Source: Thermoactinomyces sp. DSM 45891
GTDB taxonomy: Bacteria; Bacillota; Bacilli; Thermoactinomycetales; Thermoactinomycetaceae
DNA: 64,000 nucleotides
Direction: 5' to 3'
Assembly: GCF_900119485.1 (NCBI RefSeq)
Contig: NZ_FPJZ01000008.1
Span: forward strand, 31,454-95,453
Below the pieces are notes generated by a model. That model worked only from the letters and a program-made list of their open reading frames with translations. It did no database searches and was not told the origin of the DNA. Of the stretch, positions 52,211 to 60,404 are shown one piece after another (position 1 is the first letter of the stretch; each line of letters begins with the position of its first letter). Both the position numbers and the translations under genes were made by a program.

Positions 52211-52981
52211 ATGAGTGATCAATTAAAGGATTTCATTGGAATCGTATTCCGAATTGTAAAGTGGATGGTAACGGGGGTTATTTTAATCTTCGTCCCATTT
52301 CTTGTAGTTTGGCTGGGCTCTATGTGGATCGAGGGACTACTCTTTCATAACAGTACTGACCTATATTTCTATTATCGAAGTCCGACAGGGAATATTGTGA
52401 CGATCCTTCTAGCACTCTTAATAATGGGATTAATTGTAACTGCCATCCCTACTCGTGAACAAAAACGATCTGGTCAGTCTCGGAACAAAAAGTATAAACG
52501 GAAAGTGGGAATTTATTTAGCTGTCTGTCTCCTGTTGTCAATATGGGATACCACTACCCATGTATCCGTGAACCAATCTGGAATCAATGTAGCTAGTCTT
52601 TTTGGTATTCAGACGGAGCAATATAAATGGACTGATATCAAAGAGGTTTATGCTGGGTTTCGATCCAACGAATCAAATGGCTTTCACCCAGAATATTATG
52701 TCACCTTTCAAGATGGGGAGAAAATAGATCTGTGGAGTTGGTCGCTTAGCAATAAAATTCAACAAAAAGAGACAGACGGTTTCATCACCGCCAATCGCCT
52801 AGAACGGGCTAAGGCAATCCTATACATGAACGAACAGATCAAGCAAAACATACCAGAACGATTGAAACCGGGAAAATGCCTAACTAAAAAGGCAAAAGAA
52901 GAGATTGAGAAGATGTACTCGGATGCGAAGGTAGAAAGTAGCGTGTTAGAGCTTTATACACTATGTCCAGGAAAGCTATAG
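52211..52981 (+). CDS. Membrane protein of unknown function
   Basis: The 256-aa product has three predicted membrane helices (about residues 15-37, 62-80 and 98-115) and then a soluble C-terminal half with WTDIKEVYAGF, DGEKIDLWSWSLSNKI and a Lys-rich helix. No family was recognised. GAGGGG precedes ATG 52211. The last 30 nt are tandemly duplicated beyond the stop. An inverted repeat (TATGGTA/TACCATA, near 52123-52140) lies in the 180-bp leader. Confidence 0.6.
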   Translation: MSDQLKDFIGIVFRIVKWMVTGVILIFVPFLVVWLGSMWIEGLLFHNSTDLYFYYRSPTGNIVTILLALLIMGLIVTAIPTREQKRSGQSRNKKYKRKVGIYLAVCLLLSIWDTTTHVSVNQSGINVASLFGIQTEQYKWTDIKEVYAGFRSNESNGFHPEYYVTFQDGEKIDLWSWSLSNKIQQKETDGFITANRLERAKAILYMNEQIKQNIPERLKPGKCLTKKAKEEIEKMYSDAKVESSVLELYTLCPGKL

Positions 52982-53010
52982 GGTTTTATATGCTATGTCC
53001 AGAAAGCTAG
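52951..53010 (+). repeat. Tandem duplication of the membrane gene's 3' end
   Basis: 52951-52981 and 52982-53010 are near copies (GCTTTATACACTATGTCCAG then GTTTTATATGCTATGTCCAG), encoding YTLCPGKL-stop and YMLCPES-stop. The copy is downstream of the first stop. Confidence 0.7.
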
Positions 53011-53041
53011 ATAACGGCTTATTGGGTGATCGGGGGGAGTC

Positions 53042-53205
53042 TTGTTCGATACTGCTTAGATACCGATCCGCAGAGAAATGGAGATGCCCGCCCCGTCATC
53101 CTCCGTCGGGGCAGGTGCACTCGCACAGAACGCTCAGACATGTTGCACCAAAAGCGCCCCATACTATGGATGACTACGCTAAGCAGGATCGCTAGGATCG
53201 AACAA
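53042..53205. other. GC-rich multi-hairpin element (candidate structured RNA or relic)
   Basis: Four complementary pairs can form. A 9-bp outer stem TTGTTCGAT/ATCGAACAA (53042/53197) and CTGCTTAG/CTAAGCAG (53052/53179) nest around two hairpins, GCCCCG/CGGGGC (53090/53107) and GGTGCA/TGCACC (53114/53144). By hand count, 53041-53200 has 89 G+C of 160 (56%), clearly above the flanks. It lies between convergent genes. No convincing ORF, known riboswitch or RNA family was recognised. No promoter was identified on either strand. Confidence 0.45.
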
Positions 53206-53241
53206 ACTCTCCTTTTCCTCGAACCTTCACTTTATCAATCC

Positions 53242-53988
53242 CTACTCTTTGATCACTGTTTTAAATTGTTCAAGATCATTTACATTCAATTTTTGGATAT
53301 CATCATTAGTGATGATATATCTTAATAGCATATAGTTTCCGGGATCTTCCTTCTTCGATGTTGATTTAAGTTGGTCATCATATATGTAAATCGTTACAGC
53401 TACTTTATTAAAATACATCCTTTGTAACTCTTGAAGAAACTTCGTTACAGCGACTTGTGCTTGTCCACCTTGATTATAGACATGAAGCCCAACATCTAAA
53501 CGTAAATCCTTATCGCCCCTTTTCAACACTTCAAATACAGAAGGAATCTCATGAGTATATTTTCTTTTGACACCATCACGATATCCAAATGAAAAATTAT
53601 CTTCCATCGTTCTTAAATCAAATATCTTTGTTGCCAATTCTTTAATAGAAGGCCTTAATTCAGCAGTAAATAAATGGTCTACATACGTATCCGAAAATTT
53701 TTTAGGTGGTTCTAATCCGACGAAAACAGGTGTGTTTTTGCCATCTTTTATTGTACCATGGATATTGTAGTCACCTAAAATACGACCTTTTGTTACTTTT
53801 GTAATAACGAATTCTTTCCCATATTTTTCTTGAATGTATTGGACTGTAGATTCCTTCACCTTATGCTCTTCATCTGGGGTTATTTTAGATGTATCTTTCG
53901 CAAAAAGGCTACATCCACTTACCATTAGTAGGAATAGAATAGCTAAACCCCCATACAGTAACCCCTGTTTTTTCCATTTCCTCAACAC
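53242..53988 (-). CDS. Lipoprotein, possible immunity partner of the upstream lipase
   Basis: The 248-aa product has a basic start, a hydrophobic core and a lipobox (LMVSGC), so it should be acylated and surface-exposed. The mature part (VQYIQEKYGKEFVITKVTKGRILGDYNIHGTI..., TPVFVGLEPPKKFSDTYVDHLFTAEL) loosely resembles the DUF1672 lipoproteins that neutralise the staphylococcal lipase toxin TslA; this is a remembered likeness, not a search result. GGAGG lies 10 nt before GTG 53988. It follows the lipase gene by 21 nt in one operon. Confidence 0.65.
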   Translation of the reverse strand: MLRKWKKQGLLYGGLAILFLLMVSGCSLFAKDTSKITPDEEHKVKESTVQYIQEKYGKEFVITKVTKGRILGDYNIHGTIKDGKNTPVFVGLEPPKKFSDTYVDHLFTAELRPSIKELATKIFDLRTMEDNFSFGYRDGVKRKYTHEIPSVFEVLKRGDKDLRLDVGLHVYNQGGQAQVAVTKFLQELQRMYFNKVAVTIYIYDDQLKSTSKKEDPGNYMLLRYIITNDDIQKLNVNDLEQFKTVIKE

Positions 53989-54009
53989 AGTATCACATCC
54001 TCCACATTC

Positions 54010-55176
54010 TTATCTAGGAACGATATTCCCGTTATTCTTTCCATATAGGCTGGCGTATGGAGTATTGAGACACTGAGTATCTGATTCCCCTGTGAATACG
54101 GCAATCCCATGATCATTGATTCCTCTACTGATATCCCCACTTCGTATACCCTCCACAGAAACAACTTTTCCGCTTTCTATTGCATATGCTTCACCTGGTT
54201 TGAATCCAACTGAGCCTATGGCGTCGCGTTCATTCGTATAGTTTCGAACTAAACCCTTATGTTTAGTTTTCATCTTTACTATCTCTTCCTGTCTCAACTT
54301 TATAGAATTAGGATTCTGGCTGGTATGATTGTAGTTTCTTCCAGGTGCATTGAAAGTGATACCCGGAATCTTTTTCTCCATAGCAACTTCATTAGCTAAA
54401 TATCCACCTAAGGAATGACCAGTAACAGAAAATTGAAATCCCTTATAATTTGGTTTGTTAAGTATACCATGAGCAAACTTGAGCGCAGGCCCTCTTTGTG
54501 GAACTAACTTATCAACTCCTAAACCAAGCACAACATCCGAATAGTAGTCCTTCATCTGTTGTGTCCCTCGGTAAGAAATGACTACTTCTCGAGTTTCTAT
54601 ATTAATAAAGGCTATAGCCTGCATATCATTACCCGTACTATACTTTTCACCAATTCTCCAATCTTTTCCTAGCTTATCTCGCACCATCTCATCAGTAAGT
54701 TCATCTTCATACACAAGCTGGTTCATCATTGCCATTTGTTGATCGCTTGTCTTCACGTTTTTTAGTTCTCCATAAGGTCGAGCAGCTATCGGTGAGCTAC
54801 TAAACGCATCGCCGATTACTTCACGCTTCCACCATGCAACGGCTGTGAGAGCTCCCAACACGACTAATGTAAAATCTCCCATACGAATACTATCTATTAT
54901 ATTAGACAGCTTATCAAAGACATTCGATATAAAAGATGTGATTTCCGTCCATGCTTTTTTAACATGATCCCACTTGTTAGAGAGCCAATCTCCTGCTTTT
55001 TCCAAAAATCCTTTTTCTTTCGTTGTAGATGTACCTGCTAGATCCTCCCGAAATTCTCCATTTATAGGGGTTTGGTCTATAAACTCTGCATGTGCTACTC
55101 CGTTCCCCACAAATCCAAAGCTTAGTAAAATAATCATCTGGATTAGTGCAAGTCTAATTATCTTTCGCATAGGCAT
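54010..55176 (-). CDS. Secreted lipase-fold (alpha/beta hydrolase, DUF2974/class 3-like) protein
   Basis: The 388-aa product has a signal peptide ending VAHAEF, an amphipathic helical region (WLSNKWDHVKKAWTEITSFISNVFDKLSNII), then a hydrophobic stretch (FTLVVLGALTAVAWW). The lipase domain carries VVISYRGTQ (oxyanion), the nucleophile elbow FSVTGHSLGGYLANE, Asp in NERDAIGSVG and His in NDHGIAVF, a complete Ser-Asp-His triad. It could be an extracellular phospholipase or toxin. AGGGAG lies about 12 nt before ATG. A lipoprotein gene follows in the same operon. Confidence 0.78.
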   Translation of the reverse strand: MPMRKIIRLALIQMIILLSFGFVGNGVAHAEFIDQTPINGEFREDLAGTSTTKEKGFLEKAGDWLSNKWDHVKKAWTEITSFISNVFDKLSNIIDSIRMGDFTLVVLGALTAVAWWKREVIGDAFSSSPIAARPYGELKNVKTSDQQMAMMNQLVYEDELTDEMVRDKLGKDWRIGEKYSTGNDMQAIAFINIETREVVISYRGTQQMKDYYSDVVLGLGVDKLVPQRGPALKFAHGILNKPNYKGFQFSVTGHSLGGYLANEVAMEKKIPGITFNAPGRNYNHTSQNPNSIKLRQEEIVKMKTKHKGLVRNYTNERDAIGSVGFKPGEAYAIESGKVVSVEGIRSGDISRGINDHGIAVFTGESDTQCLNTPYASLYGKNNGNIVPR

Positions 55177-55300
55177 AGATGTTATCTTCTCCCTTCAACT
55201 CCAGTGAAAAAAGGACAGTATACTGCCCTCTGTTATTCAAATGAAATTATCCTAATATTTATCATGAAACTACAATTTTCCTATTATTGAAAACTGAATT

Positions 55301-55374
55301 AAAAAGGGAAAGGCTGGGAGACTAAGCAATTGATTATGTACTATCGAGTGAATCAAAAGATCTCCATCTTTCCC
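55301..55374 (-). terminator. Terminator of the DUF423 gene
   Basis: On the minus strand GGGAAAG..GGAGA pairs with TCTCC..CTTTCCC over a long loop and runs into TTTTT. The rest of 55177-55300 shows only AT-rich sequence that should hold the lipase promoter. Confidence 0.6.
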
Positions 55375-55382
55375 GCATATTT

Positions 55383-55757
55383 CTAGCTAAACTGCTTATA
55401 AGCCACAGCTGCCATTAATATCCACGCCATAATAAATGCAAGCCCACCAATCGGCGTAATCGCACCTAGCTTTGTTACACCCGTCACGGCCATCACATAA
55501 AGACTCCCCGAAAATAGAACAACACCCACTAACATAAGCCAGCCTGAAGTAGTCAACATCCCTGAATCCTGAACTTTAGACAGCAAAATCCCTACAATGA
55601 GCATCCCCAGAGCGTGAATCATGTGATAATGAGCGCCTGTATTCCAATTGGCAATCATTTTCTCAGCTACTTTTCCTTTTAAACCATGTGCACCAAATGC
55701 ACCCAAAGCAATACTTAAAGCCATGTTAAGACTACCTAGGAGTAGAAAGAGTCGCAT
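55383..55757 (-). CDS. DUF423 membrane protein (YwdK type)
   Basis: The 124-aa protein has four membrane helices and the DUF423 signature: LGSLNMALSIALGAFGAHGLK, NWNTGAHYHMIHALGMLIVGIL, and GAITPIGGLAFIMAWILMAAVA. Function unknown. AAAGGAGG precedes ATG 55757. It is divergent from the hisS T-box leader and followed by a terminator. Confidence 0.9.
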   Translation of the reverse strand: MRLFLLLGSLNMALSIALGAFGAHGLKGKVAEKMIANWNTGAHYHMIHALGMLIVGILLSKVQDSGMLTTSGWLMLVGVVLFSGSLYVMAVTGVTKLGAITPIGGLAFIMAWILMAAVAYKQFS

Positions 55758-55848
55758 GAACTGCGCCTCCTTTCGTCTATGTATTCGTTTGAACCGAATA
55801 TAACACACTTACTTATCAGAGAAAACCGAAAGATTTTGTATATCATCC

Positions 55849-55877
55849 TTGACATCACTTTTTGGCAATCCTATAAT
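55849..55877 (+). promoter_or_regulatory. Consensus sigma-A promoter of hisS-aspS
   Basis: TTGACA at 55849-55854 and TATAAT at 55872-55877 with 17-nt spacing, a perfect match to both hexamers. Transcription would start about 55884 and run into the T-box leader. Confidence 0.92.
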
Positions 55878-55919
55878 GGGTGTACTATTTTATTTTTGAA
55901 TATCTGACCTATGAACGGA

Positions 55920-56176
55920 AAGTAATCTTCAAGTGAGCAGTTAGAGATGGGGACTCGTGGCTGAAAGGTTCCTTCTGTGATATGAAGATGAAAGACACCT
56001 GGAGGTTCTATGTTGAACGCAATTGGTTAGTAAGCATAGACGCGGTCCCGGCGATAACGGGTAAGAGGTGGAAAGAAGCTGTTTAGGGTTCTTTCAATTA
56101 GGGTGGTACCGCGGGAATAAAGAATCTCTCGTCCCTGACAAAGTTGTCTTTGTCAGGGACGAGAGATTCTTTATTG
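55920..56176 (+). promoter_or_regulatory. T-box riboswitch (tRNA-His) of hisS-aspS
   Basis: The leader contains the T-box sequence AGGGTGGTACCGCG at 56100-56113, which pairs with the uncharged tRNA acceptor end. A stem III candidate CCCG/CGGG is near 56047-56061. A terminator hairpin has perfect 28-nt arms (56116-56143, loop TTGT, 56148-56175). A CAC in AAGACACC near 55991 is a plausible His specifier. Uncharged tRNA-His would favour read-through into hisS. The terminator is followed by GTTCCC, not a U tract. Confidence 0.9.
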
Positions 56177-56228
56177 TTCCCAGATAAAGGCAAGGAATTG
56201 AATATGAAAAAGGTAAGGAGGCATTCAC

Positions 56229-57512
56229 ATGAGCAGAATCGTAAAAGGCATGTTTGATGTCATGCCAAAGGATGAAGAGAAATGGCGACAAGTGGAGTGG
56301 TGGCGTTTTGTAGAATCCACAGCTCGCAATGTCGCGGAACGTTTTCATTTTCAAGAAGTTCGTACCCCGATCGTGGAGTATACGGAGCTATTTGAACGGG
56401 GTGTAGGAGATACCACTGATATCGTAGAGAAAGAGATGTATACCTTTACTGATCGTGCGGGGCGCTCGATTTCATTACGTCCAGAAGGAACAGCAGGGAT
56501 TGTGCGCTCGTTTGTGGGACATAAGGTATACGCACAGCCACAACCAACCAAATGGTTCTATATGGGGCCTATGTATCGTTATGAACGGCAACAGGTAGGA
56601 AGATATCGTCAGTTTCATCAACTAGGTGTAGAGGCCTTTGGAAGTTTTGATCCTGCGCTTGATGCGGAAGTGATTGCACTCGGAATGCAATTCTTTGAAG
56701 AGCTAGGCCTAAAAGGAGTTCAAGTTGAGATCAATAACGTAGGTGATCCAGAGAGCCGTGCTCGTTATTTTGAAGCCTTAATTGCTTACTTTGAACCCTA
56801 TAAAGAAGAATTAGCTGAAGATGCACAAAGCCGTTTGTATCGAAATCCGATGCGAATTTTAGATAGCAAAGATCCACGTACCAAAGAGATTGCGAAGGGT
56901 GCACCATCCATCTTAGATTATCTCAGCGAGGAAAGCCTTGCGAATCTGGAGGCTGTAAAACAATATCTAGACATACTTGGTGTAAACTACGTGCAAAATG
57001 ACCGTCTGGTTCGTGGATTAGACTATTATACACAAATCGCTTTTGAATACATGGTAGATATCCCTGGGGCACAGGCGAGCACAATTGGAGGCGGCGGCCG
57101 TTACAATGGACTCGTACAGGAAGTGGGCGGACCCGATATGCCGGGTGTAGGCTTCGGGATCGGGCTTGAGCGAGTTCTATTAGCATTAGAAGAGCAACAA
57201 GTGGAGGTTCCCGAACTCAGTCGTCTTGACTGTTACATGGTTACATTGGATCAAGCTACGAAAACGAAATCTATGCAGTTACTTGCTGAGCTTAGAAGAG
57301 CGGGGCTTTCTGCCGAACGAGATTACTTGGATCGGAAGATGAAAGCACAGATGAAAGCGGCCGATCGTGAACAAGCCCGCTTTGTGGCCATTTTAGGTGG
57401 AGACGAACTCGCGCAAAATCTGATTCAAGTGAAGAATATGGAAACGGGAATGCAAGAAGCCGTTTCTCTCGATCAACTCGTTACGTACATTCAAACAGGG
57501 AAGGGAAGATGA
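56229..57512 (+). CDS. hisS: Histidyl-tRNA synthetase
   Basis: The 427-aa protein is a class II synthetase. It has KGMFDVMPKDEEKW, motif 2 PTKWFYMGPMYRYERQQVGRYRQFHQLGVEAFG, the His-specific LVRGLDYYTQIAFE and GGGGRYNGLVQEVGG, and motif 3 GVGFGIGLERVLLAL, followed by the HGTP anticodon-binding domain. AAGGAGG precedes ATG 56229. It is controlled by the T-box just upstream, and aspS begins 3 nt after its stop. Confidence 0.97.
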   Translation: MSRIVKGMFDVMPKDEEKWRQVEWWRFVESTARNVAERFHFQEVRTPIVEYTELFERGVGDTTDIVEKEMYTFTDRAGRSISLRPEGTAGIVRSFVGHKVYAQPQPTKWFYMGPMYRYERQQVGRYRQFHQLGVEAFGSFDPALDAEVIALGMQFFEELGLKGVQVEINNVGDPESRARYFEALIAYFEPYKEELAEDAQSRLYRNPMRILDSKDPRTKEIAKGAPSILDYLSEESLANLEAVKQYLDILGVNYVQNDRLVRGLDYYTQIAFEYMVDIPGAQASTIGGGGRYNGLVQEVGGPDMPGVGFGIGLERVLLALEEQQVEVPELSRLDCYMVTLDQATKTKSMQLLAELRRAGLSAERDYLDRKMKAQMKAADREQARFVAILGGDELAQNLIQVKNMETGMQEAVSLDQLVTYIQTGKGR

Positions 57513-57515
57513 TCG

Positions 57516-59303
57516 ATGTCAAAGCCCGTACTACGAACACATAAAGCAACCGAACTCACAACACAGCATGTAGAGCAGGTGATTACCCTTAATGGCTGGG
57601 TACACTCACGCCGTGACCTGGGTGGACTCATCTTTCTAAATATCCGTGATATATCCGGGCAGGTCCAAGTAGTAGTCCATCCTGAGACGGCACCAGAAGC
57701 GTTTCAAGTCGCGGATCAAGTACGTAGCGAATACGTATTATCTGTAACAGGCCAAGTTGCATTGCGTGCCCCTGGGACGATTAATAAAAACATGGCAACA
57801 GGAGAAATTGAAATAAAAGCCTCTGCTATTCAAGTATTTAGCACAGCAAAGACGCCTCCTTTTCAAATCCTAGATAACATTGATGTCGATGAAACGATCC
57901 GTTTAAAACATCGTTATGTGGATCTTCGTCGTCCAAAGATACAAGAAAACCTCGTTCTACGTCATAAAGCGATGCAATCCGTACGTCGCTTCCTTGATCG
58001 CCATGCGTTTCTTGAAATCGAGACTCCGATCATGACGAAGAGTACGCCAGAAGGGGCTAGGGATTATTTAGTACCAAGTCGTGTACACGCGGGTCAATTT
58101 TATGCACTACCTCAATCGCCACAGATATTTAAGCAATTGTGTATGGTGGGTGGACTCGATCGTTACTTCCAGTTTGCACGTTGTTTTCGTGACGAGGATT
58201 TGCGTGCAGACCGTCAACCTGAATTTACACAGATCGACTTAGAGTTCTCCTTCTTAGAGCTAGAGGAATTTTATCAAATGATGGAAGAAATGTTTGTTAC
58301 TCTTCTGCGTGAGGTGAAGGGAGTCGAAGTAGCCGCTCCATTTGAACGAATTCCGTATGCAGAGTCAATGGAGCGTTTTGGGAGTGACAAGCCGGATCTT
58401 CGCTTTGGTATGGAGTTAATTAATGTGGGAGAAGTGCTTGCTGGCACGGAGTTTAAAGTGTTTGCAAGTACGCTTAGAAGCGGTGGACAGGTGAAGGCGA
58501 TCAATGTAAAAGGGCAAGCGCATTGGAGCCGAAAAGAAGTGGATAGCTGGGGCAAAGTGGCTGAATCATTGGGTGCAAAAGGACTGGCATGGTTAGCATG
58601 GAAGCCAGACGGCATAAAAGGCTCCATTGCAAAAGCACTAAAAGAAGAAGAGATTGCTTCCATTGCACAAATAGCAGGGGTGGAAGAAGGAGATTTACTA
58701 TTTTTCGTTGCAGATAAATCAAGTGTAGTAGCCGCCACATTAGGTGGAATCCGCGCTCGTTTAGGTCGTGAGCTAGGACTCATTGATGAAAGTAAGTATC
58801 ATTTTGCTTGGATTACCGAATTCCCTATGTATGAGTATGATGAGAATACAGGTCAATTTATGCCGATGCACCATCCCTTTACTCGCCCGATGGAAGAGGA
58901 TATTTCCTTGATGGAGACAGACCCAGGAAAAGTACGTGCAGTCTGCTATGACTTGGTGCTGAATGGATATGAATTAGGAAGTGGTAGCTTGCGGATCTAT
59001 GAACGGGAGCTACAAGAGAAAATCTTTGCATCATTAGGGCTGACTCTAGAGGAATCTAGAGAGAAGTTTGGCTTCCTATTAGAGGCATTTGAATACGGTG
59101 TACCGCCTCATGGTGGAATTGGGCTCGGCTTTGATCGGATTGTGATGATTCTAGCAGGTGAGACCAACCTTCGTGAAATTATTGCTTTCCCAAAGACTTC
59201 TAGTGCTTCCTGCTTGATGACAAACGCTCCTTCCGATGTAGATGAGCAACAATTGGATGATCTTCATATTGCGGTTAAGATGAAGGAAAAAGGGTCACAA
59301 TAA
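57516..59303 (+). CDS. aspS: Aspartyl-tRNA synthetase (bacterial type)
   Basis: The 595-aa protein has the OB-fold anticodon domain (LNGWVHSRRDLGGLIFLNIRDISGQVQVV), class II motif 1/2 (LEIETPIMTKSTPEGARDYLVPSR, ARCFRDEDLRADRQPEFTQIDLEFSF), the bacterial GAD insertion (about residues 290-420), and motif 3 GVPPHGGIGLGFDRIVMIL. The length fits bacterial AspRS. The SD is GGGAAG inside the hisS 3' end. It is cotranscribed with hisS under the T-box. Confidence 0.97.
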   Translation: MSKPVLRTHKATELTTQHVEQVITLNGWVHSRRDLGGLIFLNIRDISGQVQVVVHPETAPEAFQVADQVRSEYVLSVTGQVALRAPGTINKNMATGEIEIKASAIQVFSTAKTPPFQILDNIDVDETIRLKHRYVDLRRPKIQENLVLRHKAMQSVRRFLDRHAFLEIETPIMTKSTPEGARDYLVPSRVHAGQFYALPQSPQIFKQLCMVGGLDRYFQFARCFRDEDLRADRQPEFTQIDLEFSFLELEEFYQMMEEMFVTLLREVKGVEVAAPFERIPYAESMERFGSDKPDLRFGMELINVGEVLAGTEFKVFASTLRSGGQVKAINVKGQAHWSRKEVDSWGKVAESLGAKGLAWLAWKPDGIKGSIAKALKEEEIASIAQIAGVEEGDLLFFVADKSSVVAATLGGIRARLGRELGLIDESKYHFAWITEFPMYEYDENTGQFMPMHHPFTRPMEEDISLMETDPGKVRAVCYDLVLNGYELGSGSLRIYERELQEKIFASLGLTLEESREKFGFLLEAFEYGVPPHGGIGLGFDRIVMILAGETNLREIIAFPKTSSASCLMTNAPSDVDEQQLDDLHIAVKMKEKGSQ

Positions 59304-59338
59304 CTTGTAGCTAGATGCGTTTGTACTTGTTCTCTTAT

Positions 59339-59367
59339 TTGTAGATGTGGTAATATAGATTTAATAA
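59339..59367 (+). promoter_or_regulatory. Promoter of 6S RNA
   Basis: TTGTAG at 59339-59344, 17-nt spacer, TAATAA at 59362-59367, placing the start about 59373, right at the conserved 5' end of the RNA. Confidence 0.6.
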
Positions 59368-59372
59368 AGAAT

Positions 59373-59551
59373 CCCTGAGATGTTCGTGTGTAAACCGTAA
59401 TTTTGAGCCAACATTTTTACTGCGGGAGCTTGTGTCAGTGTTTGGAAAGGAAGCCATCATCTAGGTGGAACCTTGAGACTCACTGCAGAGCACCCACCTG
59501 CTAGAGAGCAGGTTCAAAATTGCGGTGCCACGGCATAATGGGGCTTTTTTT
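59373..59551 (+). ncRNA. ssrS: 6S RNA (SsrS/BsrA), RNA polymerase regulator
   Basis: The 5' end CCCTGAGATGTTCG matches the conserved closing-stem start of 6S RNA (E. coli CTCTGAGATGTTCG). It pairs with CATAATGGGG and CACGG at the 3' end. The middle GGGAGCTTGTGTCA...TTTGGAAAGG resembles the B. subtilis 6S-1 centre, and a distal hairpin (CACCTGC...GCAGGT) follows. It ends GGGGC plus seven T. The length of about 179 nt is typical. The position between aspS and rarA matches bsrA in B. subtilis. 6S RNA mimics an open promoter and sequesters sigma-A holoenzyme. Confidence 0.88.
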
Positions 59552-59601
59552 GTACATATGTATCAGAAATGCTTGTTAACTAGGATTCGGAGTGAGTATA
59601 G

Positions 59602-60162
59602 ATGAAATTGGGTGTCGATATTGATGGTACGATAAAAGACACGAAGCAAGCTGCAGTCACCGTTTATAATGAAGAGTTTCATAAAAAGATACGAGCTGAG
59701 GATCTTACTGAATTTTATCTAGATCGAGCATATGGATTAACGCCAGAGGAAGGTCGTAAGACTTGGAGACGACTGGAGGAAAAAATTTATCGACTAGGCG
59801 TTCCGCTACCTCATGCTAGGGAAGTGCTGCAGCAGTTATCGAAGGAAGGGCATGAGATTTACTATATCACCGCCAGACCCGGTCTCCCAAACATTCAAGA
59901 GGTAACAAAGAATTGGTTACGTGAGAATGAGTTTCCCTATCAAAGCGATCGCCTGATCATGAGTTCGATAGATAAGGCAAAGGTAGCTTTAAAACTAGGA
60001 ATCGATTTATTCTTTGAAGATGCTCCTAATCATCTAGATCGACTGATAGAACAGAACGTTCATACGATGATTGTAGATGCACCTTATAACCGCCAATATT
60101 CGAAGGAAATTCCTCGGGTTACCGATTGGCGCCAAGTCTATGAATACATAACACAGCTCTAA
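59602..60162 (+). CDS. 5'(3')-deoxyribonucleotidase (HAD, NT5C/YqfW type)
   Basis: The 186-aa protein is an HAD phosphatase. Motif I is GVDIDGTI (nucleophile Asp6 and acid Asp8), motif II is YYITARPG, and DLFFEDAPNHLDRL is the acidic motif IV. It resembles the cytosolic 5'-nucleotidase type C family. It likely dephosphorylates nucleotides. GGAGTGAG precedes ATG. It sits just after 6S RNA with its own short upstream region. Confidence 0.82.
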   Translation: MKLGVDIDGTIKDTKQAAVTVYNEEFHKKIRAEDLTEFYLDRAYGLTPEEGRKTWRRLEEKIYRLGVPLPHAREVLQQLSKEGHEIYYITARPGLPNIQEVTKNWLRENEFPYQSDRLIMSSIDKAKVALKLGIDLFFEDAPNHLDRLIEQNVHTMIVDAPYNRQYSKEIPRVTDWRQVYEYITQL

Positions 60163-60404
60163 TATCGAAGAACCAAGCGGAGAGCATGCGGGACAACAAA
60201 TGAAATGACAGGACTCGTATGCTTTCATGAATATACGCATTGTTTCATAAATTATAAAATATTCATTTTCAAATTAAAATAGAAACTTTTAAGCATTTTT
60301 GGTAAAATAAACATAAGGTAAATTTTCATATTTCATATTGATTTTTATCTATTATCGCTTTAATGTAAGGATGTATAGTTAATCATGAAAGGAGGCCATA
60401 TATT

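Noticed and set aside
53026..53325. Plus-strand ORFs across the GC-rich element
   Set aside because: No ribosome site, overlap the lipoprotein gene's 3' end, no recognisable domain; structure explains the region better.
58274..58783. 169-aa minus-strand ORF inside aspS
   Set aside because: Shadow of aspS, Ser/Pro-rich out-of-frame composition, no ribosome site.
59373..59551. Possible second T-box leader (GGTGGAACC and GCGGTGCCACGG look T-box-like)
   Set aside because: The full AGGGTGGNACCGCG motif is absent, the next gene is a nucleotidase, and the 5' and 3' ends match 6S RNA.
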